DNA from: Actinomycetaceae bacterium
GTDB taxonomy: Bacteria; Actinomycetota; Actinomycetes; Actinomycetales; Actinomycetaceae
Length of the DNA stretch: 64,000 nucleotides
Direction of reading: 5' to 3'
NCBI GenBank assembly: GCA_030532245.1
Contig: JAUNLN010000004.1
Location: 2,253 to 66,252, forward strand
Within the stretch, counting starts at the first letter, position 1. The number at the start of each line of letters is the position of its first letter. Both the position numbers and the translations under genes were made by a program. Of the stretch, positions 28,001 through 36,830 are shown piece after piece. Under the pieces are notes generated by a model. That model was given only the letters and a program-made list of their open reading frames with translations, searched no databases and had not been told where the DNA came from.

Positions 28001-28252
28001 CTCGACACGCAGATCGATGCGGAGCTCGAGAGCGAGGGCTACGCTCGCGACTTGATCCGTCAGGTTCAGGACGAGCGTAAGGCTGCTGGCCTTCACGTTG
28101 CTGACCGCATCAAGCTGACGCTCACGGTTCCCGAGGATCGTCTGGAGGCTATCCAGACGCACGCAGAGATGCTGAAGAACGAGACGCTGTGCCTCGACAT
28201 CCAGGTTGAGGCTGGCGAGGAAAGCAATATCCGCGTGGAGAAGGCGCAGTGA
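25031..28252 (+). CDS. ileS: Isoleucyl-tRNA synthetase
   Basis: A 1073-residue class I synthetase. The HIGH-type motif is [15 protein letters not shown] (about residue 64) and the KMSKS motif is [17 protein letters not shown] (about 640). The editing domain contains [19 protein letters not shown] and [16 protein letters not shown], and a long anticodon-binding C-terminal region follows. Overall sequence fits the longer, eukaryote-like IleRS type common in actinobacteria, which is often less sensitive to mupirocin; that is inference from the family. The ribosome site GAGGAC lies in the 3' arm of the T-box sequestering hairpin. folC overlaps its stop by four bases. Confidence 0.97.
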   Translation: MSKHYPLHRDGDVVASPSFPSLEQEILAYWKENDTFKKSIENRPRGENGSNEFVFYDGPPFANGLPHYGHLLTGYVKDIVGRYQTMKGHRVERRFGWDTHGLPAELEAERILGINSKDEIDGPNGMGIQAFNDACRTSVLMYTNEWEDYVTRQARWVDFDNDYKTLDMNYMESVIWAFKRLYDKDLAYEGYRVLPYCWNDETPLSNHELSMDDDVYQMRQDNTVTVGLRLETGELALIWTTTPWTLPSNLAIAVGPNIEYVTVKPSEGPLAGESVILAKDLLASYARELGEEPEVLSTRKGSELVGLSYAPIFDYFINDGDVPGPKAFHIIEADFVTTEDGTGLVHMAPAFGEDDANVCNAAGIKTVVPVDDGARFTAEVPDYEGQHVFDSNKQIIWDLRDGTGPLARRPENERAVLVRQQSYEHSYPHCWRCRQPLIYKAVSSWFVEVTKIRDRMLELNNDINWVPEHVRDGQFGKWLEGARDWSISRNRFWGAPIPVWKSDNPEYPRVDVYGSLAELQRDFGTEVKDLHRPYIDTLVRPNPDDPTGKSMMRRIPDVLDCWFESGSMSFAQVHYPFENQEWFDSHYPGDFIVEYIGQTRGWFYTMHVMATALFDRQAFQNVVAHGIVLGDDGRKMSKSLRNYPNVDHVFETYGSDAMRWFLMSSSVVRGGNLMVQESAIRDTVRQIMLPLWNTYYFFALYAGTANKGEGYMAKPIPMDADVVAKLPEMDRYLLARTRDLVREVEAMQDAYDIPGATNLVREYMDLLSNWYVRTSRQRFWDEDENAFDTLYTALEVFMRVVAPLLPMVSEEIWRGLTGGESVHLEDYPVISDAWADDELVKTMDEVRAVVSAAHSLRKAEKVRVRQPLRDLTVVSLRCEELSSYKDLIASEINVKSVTLQTPAESGLKVVQELKLNPREFDASVRRHTSKLFAAQKKGEWEQDGDAVVFPGVLVDDQPVRLEGDAVSVSTKVEAEEGQVATVLSSGSFVVLDTQIDAELESEGYARDLIRQVQDERKAAGLHVADRIKLTLTVPEDRLEAIQTHAEMLKNETLCLDIQVEAGEESNIRVEKAQ

Positions 28253-29814
28253 ACGATCTGGAAGGCTTTGACGAGCCGATCGATCTCGAACCTTACGAGG
28301 AGCGCGAGCTTTCGAGTAAGGAGGTCGTTGAGGAGGTCATGAACCAGGATCACTCCGAATCTTTGAAGAAGATTATGGGGAGCATGCACATGGTTCAAGA
28401 TGACGACCTTGACGACGAGCTTGGCGAGGATGACGACCTTGATTTGGAGGTCGAGTACGCCTACCCGAGCCCGAGCGAGGTTGAGGCGCTGTATGCGCAG
28501 ATCGAGCGTAAGATCCTTTCGCGTATGCCGGAGCATAAGGTGCAGCCGAGCCTTGAGCGCGTGTCGCTTGCGATGAACGTGCTTGGGGATCCGCAGAAGC
28601 TTTACCGCAGTGTTCACATCACGGGCACGAATGGTAAAACTTCGACTGCCCGCATGATCTCGACGCTCCTTCAGGCGTCTGGCCGCAAGGTTGGTAGGTT
28701 TACGAGCCCTCATTTGCATACGATGCGTGAGCGCATTTCGGTAAATGACGAGCCGCTTTCCGAGGCCGAGTTTGTGGCCGCGTATGAGGATGTTGCCCCG
28801 TACCTCGACATTGTGGATCAGCATTCGAAGCTCGAAGATGGGCCTTCAATGTCGTTCTTTGAGGTTCTGACCGTCGTGATGCTGGCTGCGTTTGCTGATA
28901 TTCCGGTGGACGCGGCGGTGATCGAGGTTGGAATGGGCGGCAAGTGGGATGCCACGAACGTGGTCGATGCCGATGTGGCGGTTATCGCGCCTATCGCGCA
29001 CGACCACGAGAAGTGGCTGGGTTCTTCGCTTGTTGAAATCGCGACGGAGAAGGCAGGCATTATTAAGCCTGGCGCGATCGTGATTTGCGCTCCGCAACAG
29101 CCGGAGGTCATGGAGATTATTCGCGCTCGCGCGGATGAGGTTGGAGCCCAGCTTAGGGTTGTGGGGGAGGAGCTTCAGCTCGTTTCCCGTCAGCTCGCTG
29201 TGGGTGGCCAGGTGATTTCCATTCAGACTCCGGCGGCTCGCTACGAGGACATTTACCTGCCCTTGTTTGGTGAGCATCAGGCTGAAAACGCTGTGTTGGC
29301 GCTCGGCGCGTTTGAGGCGTTCAACGGTGGTCGTGAGCTTGAGGGTGACCTGGTGGAGGAGGGTTTCCGTATGGCAACTTCTCCGGGCCGCCTGGAGGTG
29401 GTGCGCACGTCTCCTTCAATCGTGGTTGACGCTGCCCACAACCCGCACGGTGCTCGCGCGCTTGCGACGGCTCTTACGGAGTCCTTTGATTACACGAATA
29501 TCGCGGCCGTGTATTCGGCTATGGAAGACAAGAATGTTGAGGCGACGCTTGCGGAGCTTGAGCCGGTTGTTGAGGATATCGTGATTACGTCGATGGACTC
29601 TGTGCGTGCGATGAAGGTGGAGGATATCGCCGAGATTGCGCGCGATGTGTTTGGTGAGGATCGAGTGTTCGTGGAGCGCTCTTTGCTTGACGCGGTTGAT
29701 CGCGCGGTGGAGCGTTCTGAAATGAATAATGACCCGTCGGGTTCGAACGGTGTTGTTATTACGGGCTCGGTTGTGCTTGCTGGCGCTGCTAGGGAGCTAA
29801 TCAAGCAAAAATAG
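28249..29814 (+). CDS. folC: Folylpolyglutamate synthase/dihydrofolate synthase with acidic N-terminal extension
   Basis: A 521-residue Mur-ligase-fold enzyme that adds glutamate to folates. The P-loop is [13 protein letters not shown] (about residue 124), followed by [46 protein letters not shown] and [15 protein letters not shown]. Compared with typical FolC proteins there are about 70-80 additional residues at the N-terminus, very acidic around residues 50-69 ([17 protein letters not shown]). The GTG start overlaps the ileS stop (GTGA), implying translational coupling to the T-box-controlled ileS. A later start is possible, but none has a better ribosome site. Confidence 0.93.
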   Translation: MNDLEGFDEPIDLEPYEERELSSKEVVEEVMNQDHSESLKKIMGSMHMVQDDDLDDELGEDDDLDLEVEYAYPSPSEVEALYAQIERKILSRMPEHKVQPSLERVSLAMNVLGDPQKLYRSVHITGTNGKTSTARMISTLLQASGRKVGRFTSPHLHTMRERISVNDEPLSEAEFVAAYEDVAPYLDIVDQHSKLEDGPSMSFFEVLTVVMLAAFADIPVDAAVIEVGMGGKWDATNVVDADVAVIAPIAHDHEKWLGSSLVEIATEKAGIIKPGAIVICAPQQPEVMEIIRARADEVGAQLRVVGEELQLVSRQLAVGGQVISIQTPAARYEDIYLPLFGEHQAENAVLALGAFEAFNGGRELEGDLVEEGFRMATSPGRLEVVRTSPSIVVDAAHNPHGARALATALTESFDYTNIAAVYSAMEDKNVEATLAELEPVVEDIVITSMDSVRAMKVEDIAEIARDVFGEDRVFVERSLLDAVDRAVERSEMNNDPSGSNGVVITGSVVLAGAARELIKQK

Positions 29815-29826
29815 ATTCTGAATAAG

Positions 29827-29865
29827 GCGGCCTGCACTACTGGTTCTGTGGTGCAGGCCGCTTTT
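29827..29865 (+). terminator. Terminator after folC
   Basis: GCGGCCTGCAC (29827-29837) pairs with GTGCAGGCCGC (29851-29861) and is followed by TTTT. Confidence 0.9.
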
Positions 29866-29921
29866 ACGTGCCACAATTGGGCGTGGAACAAAGCCGTTTC
29901 GATCCGACCGGAGGGTATGAC

Positions 29922-30923
29922 GTGAAGAAGCTAGTTAACGATGTACACAGCGTTGTAAAAGAGTCTCTTGAAGGCTTCCAGCTTGCGCATTCTGACGTGG
30001 TAGATGTGCATTTTGATCCCGACTACATTTTGCGTGCTGAACCGAAGGGGGAGGGCAAGGTTGCTCTTGTTTCCGGTGGTGGTTCGGGCCATGAGCCGCT
30101 ACACGGTGGTTTTGTAGGTTTTGGCATGCTTGATGCGGCGGTGCCTGGCGCTGTGTTCACGTCGCCGACTCCTGATCCGATTAAGGAGGCGACTGCCGCT
30201 GTAGATAGGGGTGCGGGCGTACTGCACATTGTTAAGAACTACACGGGCGACGTGCTGAATTTCGAGACGGCTGCTGAGCTGTGCGAGATGGAGGACATTG
30301 AGGTTCGCTCCGTGATTATCAACGACGATGTTGCGGTGGAGGATTCGCTTTACACGGCCGGTAGGCGCGGTGTTGCGGGCACGATGCTGGTTGAGAAGAT
30401 CGCGGGTGCGGCGGCTGAGCGCGGCGACAACTTGGATGAGGTGACTCGCATCGCGACGGAGGTGAACGCGAACATGCGTTCCATGGGCCTCGCGCTTGGG
30501 CCGTGCACAGTTCCGCACGCGGGCGTGCCTTCGTTTGAGCTTGGTGAGACCGAGGTCGAGATGGGTATCGGTATTCACGGCGAGCCGGGTTACCGTCGCA
30601 CGGAAATGCGCACTGCGGATGAGCTTACCGCTGAGCTTTACGAGAAGGTGAAGGCTGATTTGCCGTTCGAGTCGGGCGACCGCGTGGTTGTTCTCGTGAA
30701 TGGTATGGGCGGAACACCGCTTTCGGAGCTGTACATCGTGAACCGCAAGGTGCAGGAGCTGCTCGAGGCGGACGGTATTGTCGCGGCGCGCACTCTTGTT
30801 GGTAACTTTGTAACCAGTTTGGAGATGCCGGGTGTGTCGCTCACGCTGCTTCGCGTCGACGACGAAATGCTCGAGCTGTTCGACGCTCCGGCACTGACCG
30901 CAGGGTACCGAAAGGGGATGTAG
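29922..30923 (+). CDS. dhaK: Dihydroxyacetone kinase subunit DhaK
   Basis: A 333-residue substrate-binding subunit of the PEP-dependent dihydroxyacetone kinase. Signatures are [59 protein letters not shown], and [12 protein letters not shown], whose histidine binds dihydroxyacetone covalently. The GTG at 29922 ([10 protein letters not shown]) is preferred because it aligns with known DhaK N-termini and has GGAGGG nine bases upstream; an in-frame ATG 18 codons earlier lies closer to the folC terminator. It is the first gene of dhaKLM. Confidence 0.95.
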   Translation: MKKLVNDVHSVVKESLEGFQLAHSDVVDVHFDPDYILRAEPKGEGKVALVSGGGSGHEPLHGGFVGFGMLDAAVPGAVFTSPTPDPIKEATAAVDRGAGVLHIVKNYTGDVLNFETAAELCEMEDIEVRSVIINDDVAVEDSLYTAGRRGVAGTMLVEKIAGAAAERGDNLDEVTRIATEVNANMRSMGLALGPCTVPHAGVPSFELGETEVEMGIGIHGEPGYRRTEMRTADELTAELYEKVKADLPFESGDRVVVLVNGMGGTPLSELYIVNRKVQELLEADGIVAARTLVGNFVTSLEMPGVSLTLLRVDDEMLELFDAPALTAGYRKGM

Positions 30924-30928
30924 TTTTA

Positions 30929-31561
30929 ATGAGCTTGGATGTTAAATGGGCGCTCGCGTGGATTGAGAAGTCTCGGGCTGCTATCGCGGATGCGCGCATC
31001 GAGCTGATTGATCTTGACCGTCAGATTGGCGATGGCGACCACGGTGAGAACATGGATCGTGGTTTTACGGGTGTTGCTAAGGCGCTTGAGGAGTCGGAGA
31101 TTCCTGATATTCAGTCGGCGCTGAAGCTCGTTGCTAAGACGCTGATGTCGACCGTTGGAGGCGCTGCGGGCCCGCTTTATGGCACTGCTTACCTACGTGC
31201 GGCAAAGGCCGTGGCGGGTAAGGAGGAGCTGGACGCGGCTAGTGTTGCTGATCTGATTGAGGCGGCGCTTGGGGGCATCCAGGTTCGCGGTAAGGCTACC
31301 GAGGGTGAGAAGACTATGGTTGATGCCTGGTCTCCGGCCGCCCAGGCGGCTCGTGAGGCGGCCGATCAGGGCTTGAGTGGTGAGGAGGCGCTACGCGCTG
31401 CGGCGGAGGCGGCTCACGCGGGCGCGCTCGCTACCGAGCCGATGAAGGCTACTAAGGGCCGCGCTTCTTACCTTGGTGAGCGTTCTATTGGCCATCTTGA
31501 TCCGGGTGCCATGTCGTCGGCGATTTTGCTTGAGCAGGCGGTGGCTGCGATCGATGGCTAG
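30929..31561 (+). CDS. dhaL: Dihydroxyacetone kinase subunit DhaL
   Basis: A 210-residue ADP-binding subunit that is rephosphorylated by DhaM and phosphorylates dihydroxyacetone on DhaK. The metal/ADP site is DLDRQIGDGDHGENMDRGF (about residues 28-46), with TVGGAAGPLYGTAYLRAA and the C-terminal GRASYLGERSIGHLDPGAMSSA. It starts five bases after dhaK and overlaps dhaM by eight bases, so the three subunits are translated from one transcript. All expected nucleotide-binding residues appear intact. Confidence 0.95.
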   Translation: MSLDVKWALAWIEKSRAAIADARIELIDLDRQIGDGDHGENMDRGFTGVAKALEESEIPDIQSALKLVAKTLMSTVGGAAGPLYGTAYLRAAKAVAGKEELDAASVADLIEAALGGIQVRGKATEGEKTMVDAWSPAAQAAREAADQGLSGEEALRAAAEAAHAGALATEPMKATKGRASYLGERSIGHLDPGAMSSAILLEQAVAAIDG

Positions 31562-32222
31562 GGTCAGTCTCGTTATTGTCTCGCACTCGCAAAAACTTGC
31601 CGAGGGCGTAGCTGAGATTGCAGCGCAGATGGCGCCGGAGGTTCGTATCGAGCCTGCTGGCGGGCTGATCGATGGCGGTATTGGCACGTCGTTTGACAAG
31701 GTTGATACCGCCGTCGAGGAGCTTTTGGAGCTCGGCCCGGTTGTGCTTCTTACCGATTTGGGTTCGGCAACTCTTACCGTGGAGTCTGTCTTGGATTTCA
31801 GGGAGGATGAGCCTGCCCACTTTGCTGATGGCCCGCTCATTGAGGGCGCGGTTGTCGGTGCGGTAGCCGCGCAGCAGGGCGGTAGCGCCGAGGAGGTTGT
31901 GGCTGCGATCCGAGGTGCGGCCGGCATGTGGGGGAGTGTTGCCCCGCAGGAGCAAGCGAGCGTGTCTGAGGATTTTGTCGAGGCTGAGGCTTTGATTTTG
32001 GATCCAGACGGCCTTCACGCTCGCCCGGCGGCATTGGTTGCTCGGTTTGTGAGCGAGTTTGACGCTGAGGTGACGATTAACGGCGCTGATGCTGAATCTG
32101 TGATGTCGCTGATGGCTCTTGGCGTGCATAAGGGCGAGAAGGTGACGGTGAAGGCGAGTGGCCCGCAGGCTAAGGAAGTCGTTGAGGGACTCGTTAAAAA
32201 ATTGGAGGAGCTCACCGCCTAG
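31554..32222 (+). CDS. dhaM: PTS-dependent dihydroxyacetone kinase phosphotransferase DhaM (EIIA-HPr form)
   Basis: A 222-residue two-domain protein. An EIIA-mannose-type domain (1-130) has the phosphoryl histidine in VIVSHSQKLAEG (His11) and the VVLLTDLGSAT loop. An HPr domain (about 140-222) has DPDGLHARPAA (His155) and the ESVMSLMALGV region with a Ser46-like serine. E. coli DhaM carries a third, Enzyme I-like domain that is absent here, so PEP phosphate must come from a separate Enzyme I. The HPr part could also serve other PTS reactions. The start overlaps dhaL by eight bases. Confidence 0.93.
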   Translation: MARVSLVIVSHSQKLAEGVAEIAAQMAPEVRIEPAGGLIDGGIGTSFDKVDTAVEELLELGPVVLLTDLGSATLTVESVLDFREDEPAHFADGPLIEGAVVGAVAAQQGGSAEEVVAAIRGAAGMWGSVAPQEQASVSEDFVEAEALILDPDGLHARPAALVARFVSEFDAEVTINGADAESVMSLMALGVHKGEKVTVKASGPQAKEVVEGLVKKLEELTA

Positions 32223-32333
32223 GTGCTGAACAAATGTCTGCTACATGTGGGCAGATGATCAGTTTTATCTCCATGTCGAACTATATTGTCGTAGTATCAA
32301 ACGTGAGACATAACTCAATTGAAAGGAAGGCAC

Positions 32334-32792
32334 ATGCCTACACCGGATCAGCTCGACGAAAACAAGGAGCACACTCTCGTATTGGTTAAGCCGGATGGCT
32401 ACCAGCGCGGTCTAACGGGTGAGGTGATTCGTCGCATCGAAGCGAAGGGTTACAAGATTAAGGGCCTGAAGATCAAGCTCGCCTCCGAGGAGCTCCTCGC
32501 GGATCACTACGTAGAGCACAGGGAGAAGCACTTCTACAAGGATCTCGTCGCTTACATGCGTTCGGATCTTGTTGTCGCAATGGTTGTTGAGGGCGACCGC
32601 GTGATTGAGGGTGTTCGTAGCCTTATGGGTAAGACGAACCCGACGCTCGCTGCTCCTGGCACCATTCGTGGCGATCTGGGTCGCGACTGGGGTACGGGCA
32701 ACGTTGAGAACATTGTTCACGGTTCCGACTCGCCGGCTTCTGCAGACCGCGAGATTGCACTGTGGTTCCCTGAGCTCGTTTGGAAAGAGTAA
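32334..32792 (+). CDS. ndk: Nucleoside diphosphate kinase
   Basis: A 152-residue enzyme equilibrating nucleoside di- and triphosphates through a phosphohistidine. LVLVKPDGYQRGLTGEVIRRIE and the active-site NIVHGSDSPASADREIALWF (about residues 121-140) are diagnostic. The start ATG 32334 (MPTPDQ) follows GAAAGGAAGG; an in-frame ATG five codons upstream would lie inside the ribosome-site region. The 111 bases between dhaM and ndk contain no gene. It is followed 34 bases later by smc. Confidence 0.95.
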   Translation: MPTPDQLDENKEHTLVLVKPDGYQRGLTGEVIRRIEAKGYKIKGLKIKLASEELLADHYVEHREKHFYKDLVAYMRSDLVVAMVVEGDRVIEGVRSLMGKTNPTLAAPGTIRGDLGRDWGTGNVENIVHGSDSPASADREIALWFPELVWKE

Positions 32793-32826
32793 CGAGTTAG
32801 GCCTCTTTTCGCCTAAACTTTGAGGC

Positions 32827-35800
32827 GTGCATCTAAAAACCCTTACCCTGCGTGGATTCAAGTCGTTTGCTTCGACTACCACGATTAACCTCGAGCCCGG
32901 TATCACGTGTGTGGTGGGTCCGAATGGTTCGGGTAAGTCGAATGTTGTGGATGCTCTTGCCTGGGTTATGGGCGAGCAGGGTGCTAAGAATCTTCGTGGC
33001 GGCCAGATGGCGGATGTCATCTTTGCCGGTACGGCTGGGCGCGCTCCTTTGGGGCGCGCCCAGGTGTCTTTAACTATTGATAATACGGACGGCGCTTTGC
33101 CGATTGACTACTCCGAGGTCACGATTTCGCGCACGCTTTTTCGCGGTGGTGGCTCGGAGTATTCGATTAATGGCACGCAGGTGCGTCTTTTAGATATTCA
33201 GGATTTGCTGTCCGATACCGGCATGGGCCGGCAGATGCATGTGATTGTCGGGCAGGGCCAGCTTGACGCGATTTTGGGTGCGGGCCCGGAGGAGCGGCGC
33301 GGTTTCATTGAGGAGGCCGCGGGTGTTTTGAAGCATCGCAAGCGTAAGGAGCGGGCGCTTCGAAAGCTTGAGTCGATGGAGGGGAACCTCACTCGCGTTC
33401 GCGACCTTACGAATGAGATTCACCGGCAGCTTCGTCCGCTTGCGAAGCAGGCGGAGACGGCGAGGCGCGCTGGCGTAATCCAGGCGGAGGTGCGTGACGC
33501 GCAAGCGCGTTTGCTGGCTGACGATTTGAGTAAGTTGAAAGAGCGCCTCGATGCAGGAAAGGCGTCGGAGGAGGCGGCTAATGCCCGTAAAGTCGCGCTA
33601 AATGAGTCGCTTGCTGCCGCTAAGGCGAGGCTTGATGAGGCGGAGGAGTTGGCCCGCCGCGGTACGCCGCGCACGCAGGAGCTCACGAGGCTTTGGCAGG
33701 AGCTTTCGACTTCGCACGCCTCCCTCATGACCCTGTCTTCGGTTTGCACTGAGCGCATGCGGGCGGCGTCGAGTCCGATCCCCGCGCCGAACGTGGATGT
33801 TGCGGAACTCGATGAGAAGTCGGCGCAGGCGAATGAGGAAGACGCGCGGCTTTTGAAGGAGGTCGAGGCGTCCGGGGCGCTTCTCGCGGGCGTGATTAAG
33901 CAGCGCGAGGAGGCGGAGGCCGCGGCTCGGTCAGCGCTTGAGAATGTGCGCCACTTGGAGGCGGAGCAGTCGAATCGCCGCGAGCACATTGCGAGGCTGA
34001 TTGGCGACGTTAACGCCGCTGAGCAGGCCCTGTCGTCGCGTAGCGGCGAGGTTGAACGTATGAAGGTCGCCGTGGAGGAGGCCGCTGCCCGCACGGCGAA
34101 GGCGCAGGAGCAGATGGAGGGCCTAGAAGAGGTCGAGACGGGCGATGAGGCTTCTGGCGCGCATGAGAGCGCGGTTCGTGCCCGTGATGAGGCGCGCGAT
34201 CTGGTCGATAGGTTGCTGGCCGCGGAGCGTGAGGCGCAGTCGGAGCGTGCAACTTGGACGTCGCGCCGCGATACGCTTGCCCAGTCCCTCCAGCCCGCTG
34301 ATGAGACGGCGGAGCTTCTTGGCGAAGAGGGCAATGAGGTTTTAGGGTCGCTCGCGGGTTTCATTTCGGCGCAGTCCGGCTGGGAGAACGCGGTTACGGC
34401 GCTGCTGGATCCGTTCGCGGATGCGGCAGTGGTGGCGTCTATGCAGGCGGCTTTGTCGTTTACGGATTCGAAGGGCCGCCGCCGCATGGTTGTGGCTCCC
34501 GAGCGCACCGCCACGCCGGCGAAGATTCCTGGCCTGACAGCCGCACTTGATGTGATCGAGTGCCGCGAGGAGGTGCGTCGCCTATTAGAGATGCTTCTTG
34601 CGGGAGCGGTGGTTTGCGAAAGTGGGGAAGAAGCGGCAAAGGCGTTGCAAAACCCGGCGGTGACGAAGGTTGCGACGAGGCGCGGCGACGTGTTCACGCC
34701 CGTTTCGGTGCTTTCGGGTGGCTCGGATCATTCTTCGGTGTTGGCTCGCCATGCGGATTTTGAGGATGCGAGGAGCCGCGCGGAGGCGGCGAGTGCTCAC
34801 TTGCAGGAGGTCTCCGGGCAGCTCGCAAAGGCCCGCGAGGCCTACGATTTGGCGCTGCGGGAGGCAAATGAGCAGCTAAGAGCGCTGCGCGCCGCCGACT
34901 CGGAGCGGGCCAAGCGCATGGAGGCTCGGGCGAGGGCGAGTTCTCAGTTGCGGTCTGCGCAGGGCGAGGAGGCGCGCCTGCGCGCGGGCCTTGAGAAGGC
35001 GCAGGACGGTCTTGAGCGGGCGCGCGTGCGCCTAGCGGAGGCGAAGACCAAGCAGGTGGGTGCGGAGTCGCTACCGCAGGTGGCTGATCCGACCGAGGCG
35101 AGGCGTGAGGCTGATCGTCTTGAGGAGGCGGCCCGCGAGGCTCGCGCGAAGGAAACCGCGACGAGGCTCGATATTCGCACTCTTGAGGAGCAGTCTCGCC
35201 GGGCTCGCGATCGCGCTAGGTCTTTGCGCCAGCAGGTGTCTAGGGCTCGAGCGGAGCTTGCCGACCACGAGAAGAAGGAGGCGGCGCGCCGGCGCGAATA
35301 CGCTCGTCTAAGCGACGTACATGCCAGGGTTGCCGCGCCGATCCGCGTGGCGGAGCAGGCGCTCGAACAGGCGAGTGCGGAGCTTCGCGAGGCGGAGAGT
35401 GAGCGTACGGAGGCTTCGGAGGCAGCGGCTAGCGCTCGCCGCGAAGTGGATGAGCTTCGCGCAAGCCTCCTTGAGGTGACGGACGCCGCGCACCGCGACG
35501 AGATTGCCCTCCAAGAGGTGAGCCTGCGTTTTGAGCACACGGTTTCGAAGGCGCGTGAGGAACTGGCGCTCGAGGTGGATCAGCTTCTCGAGGAGTTCGG
35601 GCCGCACAATCTGATCGACGCGGAGGAGCCCTACCCGTACGTGCGCGCGGAGCAGGAGAAGCGCCTGCGTAAGGCAAAGCGCGAGTTGGAGCGCCTGGGC
35701 AAGATCAACCCGCTCGCACTCGAGGAGCATGAAGCCCTGTCGAAGCGCCACCAGTTCCTCGTCGATCAGCTCCGCGACCTCACGGAGTCGAAAAACGATC

Positions 35801-36321
35801 TTTTAAATATCGTCGATGAGGTGGATGAGCGCGTCGAAGAGGTGTTCACGCAGGCGTTCCTCGACACGCAGGAGGCGTTCAACCACGTGTTTGCAACGCT
35901 GTTCCCGGGCGGCTCGGGCAGGCTGGTTCTCACGGATCCAGAAAACATGCTCGAAACGGGTGTTGAGATTGAGGCGCGCCCGGCGGGTAAGAAGATCACT
36001 CGCCTGTCCCTGCTTTCCGGCGGTGAGCGTTCGCTCGCGGCACTTGCGCTCCTGATCGCGATTTTTAAGGCTCGCCCTTCACCGTTCTACGTGCTCGACG
36101 AGGTTGAGGCGGCGCTCGACGACGTTAACCTCACGCGGCTGATCACGATTTTCAAGGAGCTTCAGCAGGATTCGCAGCTGATCATTATCACGCACCAGAA
36201 GCGCACGATGAAGATTGCGGACGCGCTCTACGGTGTCACGATGCGAGGAGGCGTCACGCAGGTCGTGTCGTCGAAGCTTGCGGATACGAAGCAGGCTCGA
36301 GCTGAGGCTGCACTCGAATAG
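32827..36321 (+). CDS. smc: Chromosome segregation protein SMC
   Basis: A 1164-residue SMC ATPase that compacts and segregates the chromosome together with ScpA/ScpB, which are not in the window. The Walker A motif is GPNGSGKSNVVDAL (residues 32-45). Two long Ala/Glu/Arg-rich coiled coils flank a hinge around residues 495-620. The ABC signature LLSGGERSLAALALL and Walker B FYVLDEVEAALDD lie in the C-terminal head. The start is GTG (HLKTLTLRGFKSFA follows). After the TAG stop the frame stays open for 16 more codons to a TAA, giving a second possible C-terminus. Confidence 0.96.
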   Translation: MHLKTLTLRGFKSFASTTTINLEPGITCVVGPNGSGKSNVVDALAWVMGEQGAKNLRGGQMADVIFAGTAGRAPLGRAQVSLTIDNTDGALPIDYSEVTISRTLFRGGGSEYSINGTQVRLLDIQDLLSDTGMGRQMHVIVGQGQLDAILGAGPEERRGFIEEAAGVLKHRKRKERALRKLESMEGNLTRVRDLTNEIHRQLRPLAKQAETARRAGVIQAEVRDAQARLLADDLSKLKERLDAGKASEEAANARKVALNESLAAAKARLDEAEELARRGTPRTQELTRLWQELSTSHASLMTLSSVCTERMRAASSPIPAPNVDVAELDEKSAQANEEDARLLKEVEASGALLAGVIKQREEAEAAARSALENVRHLEAEQSNRREHIARLIGDVNAAEQALSSRSGEVERMKVAVEEAAARTAKAQEQMEGLEEVETGDEASGAHESAVRARDEARDLVDRLLAAEREAQSERATWTSRRDTLAQSLQPADETAELLGEEGNEVLGSLAGFISAQSGWENAVTALLDPFADAAVVASMQAALSFTDSKGRRRMVVAPERTATPAKIPGLTAALDVIECREEVRRLLEMLLAGAVVCESGEEAAKALQNPAVTKVATRRGDVFTPVSVLSGGSDHSSVLARHADFEDARSRAEAASAHLQEVSGQLAKAREAYDLALREANEQLRALRAADSERAKRMEARARASSQLRSAQGEEARLRAGLEKAQDGLERARVRLAEAKTKQVGAESLPQVADPTEARREADRLEEAAREARAKETATRLDIRTLEEQSRRARDRARSLRQQVSRARAELADHEKKEAARRREYARLSDVHARVAAPIRVAEQALEQASAELREAESERTEASEAAASARREVDELRASLLEVTDAAHRDEIALQEVSLRFEHTVSKAREELALEVDQLLEEFGPHNLIDAEEPYPYVRAEQEKRLRKAKRELERLGKINPLALEEHEALSKRHQFLVDQLRDLTESKNDLLNIVDEVDERVEEVFTQAFLDTQEAFNHVFATLFPGGSGRLVLTDPENMLETGVEIEARPAGKKITRLSLLSGGERSLAALALLIAIFKARPSPFYVLDEVEAALDDVNLTRLITIFKELQQDSQLIIITHQKRTMKIADALYGVTMRGGVTQVVSSKLADTKQARAEAALE

Positions 36322-36480
36322 GCTGGGCAAGCGACCAACCCGCAGCTCGAGCGGCAGGCAACGCTCGAATAAGCCATGACGCCTAGGATCACGCGGTACA
36401 CCCCGCGAGAGTCGTTAAAAGTCACAAATCGGTAAGTTTAGGCGTTTCTCTTTGAGGATTGGCGCGTTTTTGAAAAGCTA

Positions 36481-36789
36481 TTGCCTGTGTTGCAACCGGC
36501 TTTCTTTATTTTCGTGACGCTGACGGTGATTCTTGCACTTGCGATCGGCGTCCTGGTTGTGTTGCTCGTGACCCGCAGGTCGGTTTCGGATTGGCAGCTT
36601 CATATTGAGCGTACGAGCCGGGAGTGGAAGCGTTCGGAGGCGTCGGAAGAGGAGCCTTTGCCGCAGGTGCAGCCGCGGAATTCGTCGCTTGAAACGATGA
36701 TTTTGAAGGAGGCGCGCGAGGGGTCGGCGTATTTGCGTGCCGATGAGTTGCCGCGTTTTGACCAGTCAACAGGGTCGGATGTGAAGTAG
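36481..36789 (+). CDS. Small single-pass membrane protein between smc and ftsY
   Basis: About 102 residues: a hydrophobic segment at 6-29 (FFIFVTLTVILALAIGVLVV), then an RR-containing boundary and a charged cytoplasmic-type tail with SDWQLHIERTSREWKRSE. I do not recognise the family. The start is uncertain: TTG 36481, GTG 36487 or TTG 36490, none with a clear ribosome site. It lies 41 bases before ftsY on the same strand. The clear membrane segment and G/T-rich codon use like its neighbours argue that it is real. A link with secretion is suggested only by position. Confidence 0.55.
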   Translation: MPVLQPAFFIFVTLTVILALAIGVLVVLLVTRRSVSDWQLHIERTSREWKRSEASEEEPLPQVQPRNSSLETMILKEAREGSAYLRADELPRFDQSTGSDVK

Positions 36790-36830
36790 TCCTATTGGTG
36801 AACGCGCGGAATCTGCGCAATCATTGAGGC

